Of a stretch of DNA of 39,455 bases, positions 8,133 through 15,978 are shown piece by piece. The stretch comes from a virus. The notes beneath the pieces are model-generated. The model saw nothing but the letters and a program-made list of their open reading frames with translations. It had not been told where the DNA came from and did no database searches. Numbering within the stretch: the first letter of the stretch is position 1; every line of letters begins with the position of its first letter. The translations under genes and the position numbers were made by a program. The stretch is taken from positions 1 to 39,455 of the IMG/VR virus record IMGVR_UViG_3300035145_001618, one strand, 5' to 3'.

Positions 8133-8728
8133 AAAATTGGATTTTCTTTACAGGAGCACCCGGTAGTCGTTGGAGTGGTGTAAGTCAAACAATTAGAGAT
8201 AATTGGGATAATGTAGACAACACAGATTTAACAGAAGATAAAAAATACACACATCACAAATATAGTGGCCACATTGGAAACTATTACGGGCCTGATATGT
8301 TAAACGGTCAATGGTTAGATAATTCGTTTGGCACTAATCGTATGTGGGAAGAAGAAATTAATAAAAGTTTTCACGGACCAGAGAATAGTTGGAAAGTTAT
8401 TTTAAGTCATCATTTTGCTTATCATTTAGAACAAATTAAAAAACAATATCCAGATAGTAAACTGGTAATGTGCTGGCGCCCAGATTCTGTATGTTATGAC
8501 TGGTGGCACGAAGCAGGTGGCTGGGATATTAGTTACCCAAATTATAGTTGGTATGAAAATAATAATAAAATGTGGGAAGAAATCTGTACACAAAACAGAG
8601 CCATACTTGAATTTGTATACAAGCATAATCTCACTTTTAGAAAACCAGGACGAGAATGGTTTAGAAATACTTGGGGTGTAGATAAAGATTTTATTTTTGA
8701 AAAGGACGTTTGGATCGCCGAATGCTAG
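8129..8728 (+). CDS. P-loop sulfotransferase-like protein
   Basis: The N-terminus IFFTGAPGSRWSGVSQTI resembles the 5'-phosphosulfate-binding loop of PAPS-dependent sulfotransferases. The stretch KLVMCWRPDSVCYDWW (about residues 111-126) resembles the 3'-phosphate-binding strand-helix (R-x-x-x-x followed by polar residues). The protein is small (199 aa against 250-350 for most sulfotransferases) and very rich in Trp. It overlaps the TctB-like gene by 4 nt (ATGA). The role could be sulfation of a glycan or small molecule. A different P-loop transferase or kinase cannot be excluded. Confidence 0.5.
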   Translation: MKNWIFFTGAPGSRWSGVSQTIRDNWDNVDNTDLTEDKKYTHHKYSGHIGNYYGPDMLNGQWLDNSFGTNRMWEEEINKSFHGPENSWKVILSHHFAYHLEQIKKQYPDSKLVMCWRPDSVCYDWWHEAGGWDISYPNYSWYENNNKMWEEICTQNRAILEFVYKHNLTFRKPGREWFRNTWGVDKDFIFEKDVWIAEC

Positions 8729-9357
8729 GATTAACAGTCATATATGACACAGGTGCTGGTGGACAATATTTAAGTGGTGCTATTGCTACTGCTTTAGGTG
8801 ACGCTGTAGCACCTTTTGAGTTTCATAAAAAAGACTTTGATAAAGATGGTGTTAATCTACAAAATAGAAACAGATGGTTTTTCAATACAAAAAATTCAGA
8901 CTATAAAGAAGATAAAGTAAACATTTATGTTTCTGGACTTCATGCTAACCCTTTAGACTTTCATAAAAGCAATGGCCACACATACTTTGATCGAATAATA
9001 AAGGTAAAAATTGACTGTAGTACTCTTTGGGAATTTAGCATGATAAGTTTTAACAAGCATATTAAAAATAATCCAGATACTGACACTGTAAGATATCTTT
9101 CAGATTTTTTTAACTTCAAAAGGCCAACTGTTTGTGATTTTGATTTGACTTTTGAGAGAGACTGTACTGGTTTAGATTTTGACGTATATTTTCCTTATAG
9201 GGCATTTTACGATGTACAAAGACAAAAACAATTCTGTAAAGAATTAGAAAGTAAACTTGACAAATCTGTAGACTATACTATATTCTCTAGTATGTGTAGA
9301 CAGTATGTTAAAGGAAATACTAAACTATATAACGATTATTTGATAAGGGATTTTTAG
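8722..9357 (+). CDS. P-loop-like protein, possible sulfotransferase relative
   Basis: The start is placed at ATG 8722, overlapping the upstream stop by 7 nt; an in-frame TTG lies 12 nt upstream. The N-terminus LTVIYDTGAGGQYLSGAIATAL has a strand-loop-helix with GAGGQ, closely resembling [15 protein letters not shown] in the gene at 34656. The two probably share a fold, although each lacks the GKS/T of a classical Walker A. No other motif is recognised. By neighbour and N-terminal pattern it may belong to the phage sulfotransferase-like group, but the reaction is unknown. Confidence 0.5.
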   Translation: MLGLTVIYDTGAGGQYLSGAIATALGDAVAPFEFHKKDFDKDGVNLQNRNRWFFNTKNSDYKEDKVNIYVSGLHANPLDFHKSNGHTYFDRIIKVKIDCSTLWEFSMISFNKHIKNNPDTDTVRYLSDFFNFKRPTVCDFDLTFERDCTGLDFDVYFPYRAFYDVQRQKQFCKELESKLDKSVDYTIFSSMCRQYVKGNTKLYNDYLIRDF

Positions 9358-9367
9358 TGAATGATTT

Positions 9368-9964
9368 ATGATAGATAGAGACAAACTAAATGATTACTTT
9401 GGAAATCATTGGAAAAGAGATAAGGAGGGTAATAAAGTGGATAAGGCAACAGTAAACAAGTACTTTGGCAATAATTGGAAACCAGACTACAAGCATTATG
9501 AGTATAGTGGTTGGGCGTTGTTGGACAAAGTAGGACCTACAGATACAGTAATTGACATTGGGTGTGGGTTTAATGAATTTAAAGAAAAGTTAGGTGACCG
9601 ACTATATGGGTTTGACCCTGCTAACGATAAAGCAGACGAGGTAGTTGGTATTGAAGAATTCGAAGCAAATGGTAAACAATGGGATATAGCATTTGTTTTG
9701 GGTAGTTTGAACTTTGGAACAGCAGAAGATGTTGAACCACAAGTTGAAAAAGCAGTCAGTCTTGTAAAACCAGGCGGTATGCTGTATTGGAGACAAAATC
9801 CAGGTTTAGGCGACCATCCTTGGAAGGGAGTAGAAGAAATTAAGTTCTTTCCGTGGACATTTGACCTCAATTACGAATGGGCTGAAAAATACGGCTGTGA
9901 TGTACTTGAGTGTAAGTGGGACGCCAAAAGCGACAGAATATACTCGGAATGGAAAAAAAGATAG
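9368..9964 (+). CDS. SAM-dependent methyltransferase with duplicated N-terminus
   Basis: The core has motif I TVIDIGCGFNEF, post-I LYGFDPAND and WDIAFVLGSLNFGTAED, followed by GGMLYWRQNPG. It is a paralog of the 5885-6577 methyltransferase. The N-terminus is odd: LNDYFGNHWKRD is repeated 23 residues later as VNKYFGNNWKPD. Between them the DNA AAGGAGGG (9422-9429) forms a strong Shine-Dalgarno seven bases before an in-frame GTG at 9437, whereas the first ATG (9368) has no good ribosome site. The main product may therefore start at 9437 (175 aa, a single repeat copy), with 9368 giving a longer form. Substrate unknown. Confidence 0.78.
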   Translation: MIDRDKLNDYFGNHWKRDKEGNKVDKATVNKYFGNNWKPDYKHYEYSGWALLDKVGPTDTVIDIGCGFNEFKEKLGDRLYGFDPANDKADEVVGIEEFEANGKQWDIAFVLGSLNFGTAEDVEPQVEKAVSLVKPGGMLYWRQNPGLGDHPWKGVEEIKFFPWTFDLNYEWAEKYGCDVLECKWDAKSDRIYSEWKKR

Positions 9965-9973
9965 ACAATTAGG

Positions 9974-10002
9974 TTGACTTTGTTACTGTGATCGTATATT
10001 AT
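9974..10002 (+). promoter_or_regulatory. Sigma70-type early promoter upstream of gp32
   Basis: TTGACT (9974-9979), 17-nt spacer, TATTAT (9997-10002). The -10 lies inside an inverted repeat TGTTACT (9981-9987) / AGTAACA (10003-10009), so a repressor or activator could act here. It lies about 150 nt upstream of the gp32 start. Confidence 0.65.
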
Positions 10003-10062
10003 AGTAACATGATTAAGCGGCCTAAGTATTTTTTCAGAAAAGAAGGGTTCTTTTTTGGAAAT

Positions 10063-10070
10063 GATAAATA
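10063..10070 (+). promoter_or_regulatory. Late-type promoter box GATAAATA upstream of gp32
   Basis: The same octamer as at 6569, about 83 nt before the gp32 start and downstream of the early promoter. This would give gp32 expression in both phases of infection, which fits a protein needed throughout replication. Confidence 0.45.
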
Positions 10071-10152
10071 CTAACGTTAAAGTACAGTTGGAACTGATAC
10101 TTTATCAAGGCAAAAGTAAAAAACATAAAAGGCAATATAGGAGGCTAACATT

Positions 10153-11154
10153 ATGGCAACACTTGCAGAAATCCGTGCTAGGCTACAAGCACAAGAAACA
10201 CGCCAATCAGGCGGTAGCAACACAGGCGATAACGCCATCTTCCCCCACTGGAATATTCAAGAAAATGAAACAACCGTTTTAAGGTTTCTACCTGACGGCA
10301 ATGCTTCAAACACATTCTTTTGGGCAGAACGTCAAATGATTCGTTTACCTTTCCAAGGTATTAAAGGCGAAGTTGACAGTAAACCTACAACTGTACAAGT
10401 TCCTTGTATGGAGATGTGGGAACCAACAGGATCATGTCCAATTTTATCAGAAGTACGTCCATGGTTTAAGGATGCTTCGTTGGAAGATCAAGGTCGTAAA
10501 TATTGGAAAAAGCGTAGTTATGTATTCCAAGGATTTGTAAGAGAAAATCCATTGAATGAAGATACTACTCCTGAAAATCCAATCAGAAGATTTATTATGG
10601 GACCTCAACTGTTTAATATTATTAAAGCAAGTTTGATGGATCCAGAAATGGAAGAACTACCAACAGATTATACTGCTGGACTAGACTTCCGTGTAACTAA
10701 AACAACCAAAGGTGGATATGCTGATTATTCTACTTCTAAATGGGCAAGAAAAGAAAGTGCTCTAAGTGAAGCAGAAGCAAAAGCAATCGAACAAAATGGT
10801 TTGTTTAACCTTAGCGAATTCTTACCTAAGAAACCGTCAGAAACAGAATTGAATATTATCAAGCAGATGTTTGAAGATTCAGTCGACGGCAAGCCTTACG
10901 ATACTGAGAAATATGGTGCTTATTATCGTCCGGCGGGTGTAAGTGCTCCACAGGGTTCAACAGTTTCAACTCAAACAGCAACACCGTCTCCCGCTCCGGC
11001 TTCACAGCCAGTTGCTCAAGAAACTACAGAAACAGCAACCCCAGAGCCTATTCAAACTGAGCAGGCTCCAGTGGCACAGGCCCCAGTCGAAACTACATCA
11101 CCTAAGAAAGCAGATGATATCTTAGCGATGATTAGAGAAAGACAAAACAAGTAA
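10153..11154 (+). CDS. 32: Single-stranded DNA-binding protein gp32
   Basis: This protein coats single-stranded DNA during replication, recombination and repair, and works with UvsX/UvsY encoded just downstream. The N-terminal LAEIRARLQAQE helix resembles the cooperativity domain, and the core has FLPDGN...FFWAERQMIRLPF. Of the T4 zinc ligands only two cysteines are visible (C85 and C95, with the X9 spacing of T4 Cys77/Cys87). The His64 and Cys90 equivalents appear absent, so zinc binding may be altered. A low-complexity Thr/Pro/Gln/Ala-rich linker (about 255-315) leads to a C-terminal helix ADDILAMIRERQNK instead of the very acidic T4 tail. The ribosome site TAGGAGGC is strong. Confidence 0.9.
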   Translation: MATLAEIRARLQAQETRQSGGSNTGDNAIFPHWNIQENETTVLRFLPDGNASNTFFWAERQMIRLPFQGIKGEVDSKPTTVQVPCMEMWEPTGSCPILSEVRPWFKDASLEDQGRKYWKKRSYVFQGFVRENPLNEDTTPENPIRRFIMGPQLFNIIKASLMDPEMEELPTDYTAGLDFRVTKTTKGGYADYSTSKWARKESALSEAEAKAIEQNGLFNLSEFLPKKPSETELNIIKQMFEDSVDGKPYDTEKYGAYYRPAGVSAPQGSTVSTQTATPSPAPASQPVAQETTETATPEPIQTEQAPVAQAPVETTSPKKADDILAMIRERQNK

Positions 11155-11167
11155 TCTTAGTAAGATA

Positions 11168-11190
11168 GGGTGTAGCGTAATGCTACACCC
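11168..11190 (+). terminator. Stable hairpin between gp32 and uvsX
   Basis: GGGTGTAGC (11168-11176) and GCTACACCC (11182-11190) form a perfect 9-bp stem with a 5-nt loop, one of the strongest hairpins in this AT-rich window. The following bases (GACTTTAATT) lack a good T-tract. It may be a partial terminator or a 3' stabiliser that lets gp32 mRNA accumulate above uvsX. Confidence 0.6.
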
Positions 11191-11215
11191 GACTTTAATT
11201 CAAGGAAGGTAAGTT

Positions 11216-12286
11216 ATGGTAAAACCATTCGATGTAAGTAAATTTAGAAAAGATATAACAAAGTCAATTGATGGATTATCAATTGGTTTTAATGATCCAA
11301 CAGATTGGATCAGCACAGGAAATTATTGCCTTAATTATTTGATTAGTGGCGATTTCCACAAAGGTGTTCCGCTAGGTAAAGTAACTGTATTTGCTGGAGA
11401 ATCAGGAGCAGGTAAAAGTTATTTCGCGGCAGGTAACATTGTAAAACACGCTCAGGAGCAAGGTATTTTTGTTGTACTAATTGACTCAGAAAATGCTTTA
11501 GATGAAAAATGGCTACAGGCATTAAATGTTAGTACTGATCCTGACAAGTTATTAAAGTTATCAATGAGTATGATTGATGACGTTGCTTTAACTATTAGTA
11601 AGTTTATGAAAGATTACAAAGACATGGAGCCTGAAGAAAGGCCAAAAGTGTTGTTTGTAATTGATTCACTAGGTATGTTGTTAACTCCAACAGATGTAGA
11701 TCAGTTTGATAAAGGTGACATGAAAGGTGACATGGGTAGAAAACCTAAGGCACTTACAGCCCTTGTTCGTAATACTGTTAACATGATTGGTGCTTATAAC
11801 GTAGGATTAGTAGCAACAAATCACACTTATGCTTCACAAGATATGTTTGACCCAGATGACAAAATTAGTGGCGGTCAAGGTTTCATTTATGCTTCGAGTA
11901 TTGTTGTAGCAATGAAGAAACTAAAACTAAAAGAAGATGAAGCAGGTAACAAAATCAGTGAAGTACGTGGTATTAGAGCTGGTTGTAAAGTTATGAAAAC
12001 ACGTTACTCTAAACCTTTTGAAGCAGTACAAGTAAAAATTCCTTATGATAGAGGAATGGATCCACATAGTGGTTTGCTTGATATGTTTGAAAAACAAGGT
12101 ATTATTGTAAAAGACGGAAACAAACTAAAGTATACTCCTTCTTCAGGAGAAGAAATTAAAGAATTCCGTAAAGGATGGACTGGTGAAAAACTAGACATTG
12201 TAATGAAAGATATACTTTCTGGAGGTACACTTCTTCACGATGATAATATAAGTAGTGAAGTAGAAGAACAATCAGAAGGTGAATAA
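11216..12286 (+). CDS. uvsX: UvsX recombinase (RecA-like)
   Basis: This is the strand-exchange ATPase of recombination-dependent replication. Walker A GESGAGKS is at residues 61-68, with a Walker B strand KVLFVIDSLGMLL about 85 residues later. VATNHTYASQDMFDPDDKISGGQG corresponds to the RecA L2/DNA-binding region. The 356-aa length is close to T4 UvsX (391). The ribosome site AAGGAAGG fits the chosen ATG. The tail is acidic (SSEVEEQSEGE). A small acidic gene and uvsY follow directly, forming a recombination operon. Confidence 0.93.
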   Translation: MVKPFDVSKFRKDITKSIDGLSIGFNDPTDWISTGNYCLNYLISGDFHKGVPLGKVTVFAGESGAGKSYFAAGNIVKHAQEQGIFVVLIDSENALDEKWLQALNVSTDPDKLLKLSMSMIDDVALTISKFMKDYKDMEPEERPKVLFVIDSLGMLLTPTDVDQFDKGDMKGDMGRKPKALTALVRNTVNMIGAYNVGLVATNHTYASQDMFDPDDKISGGQGFIYASSIVVAMKKLKLKEDEAGNKISEVRGIRAGCKVMKTRYSKPFEAVQVKIPYDRGMDPHSGLLDMFEKQGIIVKDGNKLKYTPSSGEEIKEFRKGWTGEKLDIVMKDILSGGTLLHDDNISSEVEEQSEGE

Positions 12287-12287
12287 A

Positions 12288-12542
12288 ATGAGTAACGAAG
12301 CAGATTTTTTAGTTGAGTCTTGGAAAGTATTACAAGAGTATATACCGGAAAAAGACAGACTTAAAGCAGGCGAGCAATGGGTTAAAATTCTACAAGACCT
12401 CGGAGCAGGCGAAGAAGTGTTTGACGCTTTATCAGAAGCAGATGACATTTTAGAAGATCTGTGCCGAGAAGCGACAGAAGAAGAACCATTCTACGAAGAT
12501 GACGACGAAGAAGATGATGAACTCAATGAATACTACGATTAA
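12288..12542 (+). CDS. Small acidic protein between uvsX and uvsY
   Basis: The start is set at ATG 12288, directly after the uvsX stop; an in-frame GTG at 12279 would overlap uvsX. The 84-aa product begins with a helical region (DFLVESWKVLQEYIPEKDRL, with AGEQWVKILQDLG after it) and ends in a run of Glu/Asp/Tyr. I do not recognise a named family. Its position suggests a recombination or replication accessory; the acidic tail could mimic DNA or contact gp32/UvsX, which is inference. Confidence 0.65.
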   Translation: MSNEADFLVESWKVLQEYIPEKDRLKAGEQWVKILQDLGAGEEVFDALSEADDILEDLCREATEEEPFYEDDDEEDDELNEYYD

Positions 12543-12993
12543 TTGGTACAGTAAAATTGTTCACGATTTGGGTGCTATCCCAGACTTTATTGATTATTAT
12601 CAAGACGAACTGATAGTAGCAAGACGTGACAGTAGTATTAATGGTAACATTGAAAAAAATCTTAAAGAACTTCCGGCTCAAACGGAAATTAGGTTTAGCC
12701 AACTTCAAGAAATTGAGGCTGTGCTAAACCTACTTAACATCAAGTTAAGAAAAATTAGACAAACACACTTTAAAAAATATTTAGAAAGTTATGCTAGAGC
12801 ATTATCAACAAGAGATGCTGAGAAATATGTTGATGGCGAAGACGAAGTTATTGACTTTGAAACTATCATTAATGAAGTAGCATTACTAAGAAATAAGTGG
12901 CTAGGTATTATGAAAGGACTAGAAGCAAAACAGTGGCAACTAGGACACATCACAAGACTTAGAACAGCAGGTATGGAAGATGTCAGTTTATAA
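12526..12993 (+). CDS. uvsY: UvsY-like recombination mediator
   Basis: UvsY loads UvsX onto gp32-coated DNA. The 155-aa product has the helical, basic middle (LNIKLRKIRQTHFKKYLE) and the conserved-looking end (VALLRNKWLGIMKGLEAK followed by QWQLGHITRLRTAGMED) expected of marine T4-like UvsY proteins. T4 UvsY is 137 aa. ATG 12526 is preferred (MNTTINWYSKIVHDLG), overlapping the small acidic gene by 17 nt; an earlier in-frame ATG at 12499 would lie deeper in that gene. Location beside uvsX supports the call. Confidence 0.8.
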   Translation: MNTTINWYSKIVHDLGAIPDFIDYYQDELIVARRDSSINGNIEKNLKELPAQTEIRFSQLQEIEAVLNLLNIKLRKIRQTHFKKYLESYARALSTRDAEKYVDGEDEVIDFETIINEVALLRNKWLGIMKGLEAKQWQLGHITRLRTAGMEDVSL

Positions 12994-13270
12994 TCAAGCA
13001 TTGAAGTTGATACAAGAATATCAAAAAGATCATTGGTTAGAAGTACAAATAGAAGATGTCGAATACAACACTATTAAAACAACACTAAAAGTTTTAATGG
13101 ACGACTTAGGTCGTATAGTAAACAAATATAACACTGTTAAAAATGCTAGTACGTTAAATGTACTGAAGATGAAATTTCGTAAAGCAAAAGATTATTATGA
13201 TATATACAAGTATCAATCAATTAAGTCAGGAATAACAAATGGATCTACTATTAAACAACCATCAAACTAG
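12980..13270 (+). CDS. Small unknown protein after uvsY
   Basis: A 96-aa, mostly helical, lysine-rich protein (LKLIQEYQKDHWLEVQIEDV, then KMKFRKAKDYYDIYKYQSIK). It overlaps the end of uvsY by 14 nt and the following methyltransferase by 32 nt, so it is translated from the same message. No known motif. The helical basic character resembles UvsY itself, which might reflect a related accessory role, but this is speculative. Confidence 0.6.
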   Translation: MSVYNQALKLIQEYQKDHWLEVQIEDVEYNTIKTTLKVLMDDLGRIVNKYNTVKNASTLNVLKMKFRKAKDYYDIYKYQSIKSGITNGSTIKQPSN

Positions 13271-14009
13271 AGGACTTCACAGTCTTAGAATATTAAACGA
13301 AATTGAAACTCACAGAGAATTAATGATGAGTGTTAAGAATGTACTTGACATTGATTCTGGAATTGGATTAGATTCTGAATGGTGGGCAACTAGAACTGAT
13401 TTAGATGATGAGAACCCACAACCGTTGGATATTGATGTTCATGCTATAAGTTATGTAGACGAGATGAAACAAGAAGTTACCAACTTACCTAATGTTGAGT
13501 ATAATACTGCTCCGTGGAAGTTTTGGGAAGGTCCTATTAAGTCTAAAAAGTTTGACGTAGTTTGGGGACATTGTTTTTTACACAAATATCACGATCCATA
13601 TGAAGTGTTAAGAGGCATTAATACACTACAAGAAAAAGACGGATTGCTTTGTATTACAGTTCCAAAGATAAACAATTTCTTTTATAACGAACCTGATGTT
13701 AGAGTTTATCCTAAAGTTTACACAGATATTAATATTGTTAATTTAATATACGGATTAGCATTAGCAGGATATGACTGTCGCGACGCTTACTTCTTACAAG
13801 ATAGAAACAGTAATCTATTAAACTTTGTAGGATATAAAGATTCAAATGATACCTATGAACCAAATGAAGTTACTGTTTATGATTTATTAGAGATGGAACG
13901 TTTACCAACTAGTATGATTCAACAAATGGAAAAATTTGGTTATATTAGCAATAAGAATTTACTTCTTAGTTGGATGGACGGTACTCTTGTAGACTACTCT
14001 TCAATCTAG
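13239..14009 (+). CDS. SAM-dependent methyltransferase-like protein
   Basis: The class I fold is recognisable. A motif I-like strand VKNVLDIDSGIGLDSEWW has DSGIG instead of GxGxG. Later regions are FDVVWGHCFLHKYHDPYEVL, resembling the motif IV/V segment of Methyltransf_11/23, and GLLCITVPKINNFF. The altered glycine motif suggests a divergent or possibly inactive enzyme. It is the first gene of the glycan-type island and converges on the minus-strand glycosyltransferase, with the two reading frames overlapping by 44 nt at their 3' ends. Confidence 0.6.
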   Translation: MDLLLNNHQTRGLHSLRILNEIETHRELMMSVKNVLDIDSGIGLDSEWWATRTDLDDENPQPLDIDVHAISYVDEMKQEVTNLPNVEYNTAPWKFWEGPIKSKKFDVVWGHCFLHKYHDPYEVLRGINTLQEKDGLLCITVPKINNFFYNEPDVRVYPKVYTDINIVNLIYGLALAGYDCRDAYFLQDRNSNLLNFVGYKDSNDTYEPNEVTVYDLLEMERLPTSMIQQMEKFGYISNKNLLLSWMDGTLVDYSSI

Positions 14010-14850
14010 TCCACGGTATACCTTTAGAAATTTCTTCAATAGTCCACTCAGTGTGACACAGTTTAACTAACCATTCTTCTCTATCAGGCAACGGCTTGTT
14101 TAAATTTTGTGGATGAACACTTACAGGATATGTTAAACTATCAGGACCAGTCCATGCTGGAACACCATTGATGGTAGCCTCCATAGCCGGGTTACTACTT
14201 TCACTTACAACTAACTTGGCATTCTTTAATGCTTCGTTAAAGTCAAAACTATCATAAGTTCCTTTAACATGATTTGCTGACATATATTTAACTTTATATT
14301 TTTTTTCTAAGTCAATTTCTTGAGAGTAGTGTATACTTCTTTGGTGTCTAGGATGATCTCTTAGAAATATAGGAGCGTCTGTAAATCTTTTTATTTCTAA
14401 AATTCTATTTTCATAATAATGATCAATGTGTGGCAAATTGATCCACTGTTCGCTTTTTTGATGTTGTCCACAAATAATAATATTCTCTCCACTAGTATTC
14501 CAAGGTTTAAGTTCTATGCCTAACTGTTTTGGCCTGGTAACATCTAAATCAGTGTTGTTAGCAAAATTGGCTCGAGCATTAATACCATCAATGCCTACTT
14601 TCCATGTGACGTTACGCTTTAATCCACCAACTTCTAAAACAATAATAGGCTTTCCTTGTCTTTTAAATTCGTTCCATATTGATTTATTAGGCGCCATTTT
14701 ACCATTCCATAGTACGCTCCATATAACAGCCACGTCAGCGTTAATATCGTTATAGGTTACTTGGTGTTGTGTTTTTACAAAATCAATTAAAGCATCAAAA
14801 ACAGGAACGCCTGCTTTACTAGAATTATTAACAAAAAAACTTACGTTCAT
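13966..14850 (-). CDS. KpsC/KpsS-like capsular polysaccharide transferase family protein
   Basis: A 294-aa protein with a GT-B-like pattern. The central strand-loop APIFLRDHPRH resembles a nucleotide-sugar-binding lobe. SESSNPAMEATINGVPAW is the hallmark also seen at 15106-15978 and 38976-39455, and DREEWLVKLCHTEWTIEEI is the shared C-terminal block. KpsC/S proteins add the Kdo linker to capsule lipids; phage versions are poorly characterised. It is encoded with an upstream 63-aa gene (4-nt overlap), both transcribed leftward from the 15039-15105 region. Confidence 0.65.
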   Translation of the reverse strand: MNVSFFVNNSSKAGVPVFDALIDFVKTQHQVTYNDINADVAVIWSVLWNGKMAPNKSIWNEFKRQGKPIIVLEVGGLKRNVTWKVGIDGINARANFANNTDLDVTRPKQLGIELKPWNTSGENIIICGQHQKSEQWINLPHIDHYYENRILEIKRFTDAPIFLRDHPRHQRSIHYSQEIDLEKKYKVKYMSANHVKGTYDSFDFNEALKNAKLVVSESSNPAMEATINGVPAWTGPDSLTYPVSVHPQNLNKPLPDREEWLVKLCHTEWTIEEISKGIPWTRLKSSLQEYRPSN

Positions 14851-15038
14851 AAATTACGTTTCTTCCATTCAATTTCAAACTGTTCATTATAATCATATAA
14901 TGGAGCACCATTGCCGCCAGCATACCATAGACGTTTAAAGTATCCGTCTGCTGACGCCAGCACAGTTTCAGGTGTGGCATCTAGATGTCCCTTTACCATA
15001 TAGAACAATCTATATGCCTCTTTGAGGTCGGTGTCCAT
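14847..15038 (-). CDS. Small unknown protein, 63 aa
   Basis: Its stop overlaps the start of the KpsC/S-like gene by 4 nt, the coupling pattern used throughout this genome, which supports a real gene. The product has aromatic and charged residues (YRLFYMVKGHLDATPETVL, then FKRLWYAGGNGAPLYDYN) and no membrane segment. No family recognised. The ATG at 15036-15038 lies 67 bp from the divergent plus-strand gene. Confidence 0.5.
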   Translation of the reverse strand: MDTDLKEAYRLFYMVKGHLDATPETVLASADGYFKRLWYAGGNGAPLYDYNEQFEIEWKKRNL

Positions 15039-15080
15039 ATAGGTATTTACTCAGGTTGTTATCTTCGAGTTGTATTTTCG

Positions 15081-15088
15081 AATAAATA
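15081..15088 (+). promoter_or_regulatory. Late-type promoter box AATAAATA
   Basis: AATAAATA fits NATAAATA and ends 17 nt before the ATG at 15106, the expected distance for a late promoter with a short leader. It probably drives the long plus-strand glycan operon (15106-23565), in which nearly every gene overlaps the next. Confidence 0.5.
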
Positions 15089-15105
15089 TCATAGAGTAAT
15101 TCAAT

Positions 15106-15978
15106 ATGTTAGTAGGATATAGCACACGTCGAAAAGGAACATCTCTTATTGTTAGAGATTTATGTAAAGGCTCAGGAGGCCTCTATTCCCCTATAGAAGA
15201 ATTTGATCAGTATGGACTTAATCCTCAAGCCACCTATGCGGCTAGTTTTGGCTTTTTAAGAGGAACACATAAGATCTTTAAAGAAGCAGAAAGACAAGGA
15301 AAAAATTATCTACATATAGATCATGCTTATTTCTTAGCAGGACATAATGGAAGTGACAGTTGGTATCGTGTTATGAGAAATAAAATGAATGTCAACATGA
15401 TCACTAAACGCTTTCCTGCTGATAGGTTTATGACAAAGTTTTACCCACACGTAAAGATTAAGCCTTGGCGTACAAATCCACAAGGACATATATTAGTTTT
15501 ACCGCCCACACAACCAACAGCATGGTATACACAGAATCAAAGTTGGCTAGATGATACTATGACTTGGTTAAAACACAATACAACAAGACCTGTTGTAGTT
15601 AGACACAAACCTCCTGTTACTTGGATTGACAATAACGGCTTTCCCTTACCACCAAGCGACATACAAGAAAATTTAAGAAAACTAAAACCTTTAATTAGAC
15701 AAACAAGTTTAGAAGATGATTTAAAGAGTGCTTATTGTGTAATAGCATTTAATAGTGGTGCTGTTGTAAGAGCATCACTTGAAGGAGTTCCTGTATTTTG
15801 TACTAATTACTGTGCCGCGGCACCTATCAGTTTTAAAATGGACGATATTGAAAGTACTAGAATGCTATCGATTGAGCCTGATAGGCAAGGTTGGTTTAAT
15901 GCTTTAGCATATCATCAATTCAGCAGAGATGAAATGAAAAACGGCACAGCCTGGAACTTAATTAGAGAACACCAATAA
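15106..15978 (+). CDS. KpsC/KpsS-like glycosyltransferase family protein
   Basis: A 290-aa paralog of the proteins at 13966-14850 and 38976-39455. Shared features are a KIKPWRTNPQGHILVL strand, VVVRHKPP, NSGAVVRASLEGVPVFCTN and a final block DRQGWFNALAYHQFSRDEM that is nearly the same as in the 38976 protein. This pattern is typical of the capsule/Kdo-transferase-like GT-B group. It heads the plus-strand glycan operon 17 nt after a late-type box, and its stop overlaps the kinase-fold gene (TAATG). Donor and acceptor are unknown. Confidence 0.65.
   Translation: MLVGYSTRRKGTSLIVRDLCKGSGGLYSPIEEFDQYGLNPQATYAASFGFLRGTHKIFKEAERQGKNYLHIDHAYFLAGHNGSDSWYRVMRNKMNVNMITKRFPADRFMTKFYPHVKIKPWRTNPQGHILVLPPTQPTAWYTQNQSWLDDTMTWLKHNTTRPVVVRHKPPVTWIDNNGFPLPPSDIQENLRKLKPLIRQTSLEDDLKSAYCVIAFNSGAVVRASLEGVPVFCTNYCAAAPISFKMDDIESTRMLSIEPDRQGWFNALAYHQFSRDEMKNGTAWNLIREHQ

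Noticed and set aside
9496-9870. A 124-aa minus-strand open frame
   Set aside because: It mirrors the methyltransferase on the plus strand, has no ribosome site and shows no family features.
10055-10282. A 75-aa frame overlapping the gp32 start
   Set aside because: It is out of frame with gp32 and contains the gp32 leader and promoter DNA; the gp32 ribosome site and family match are decisive.
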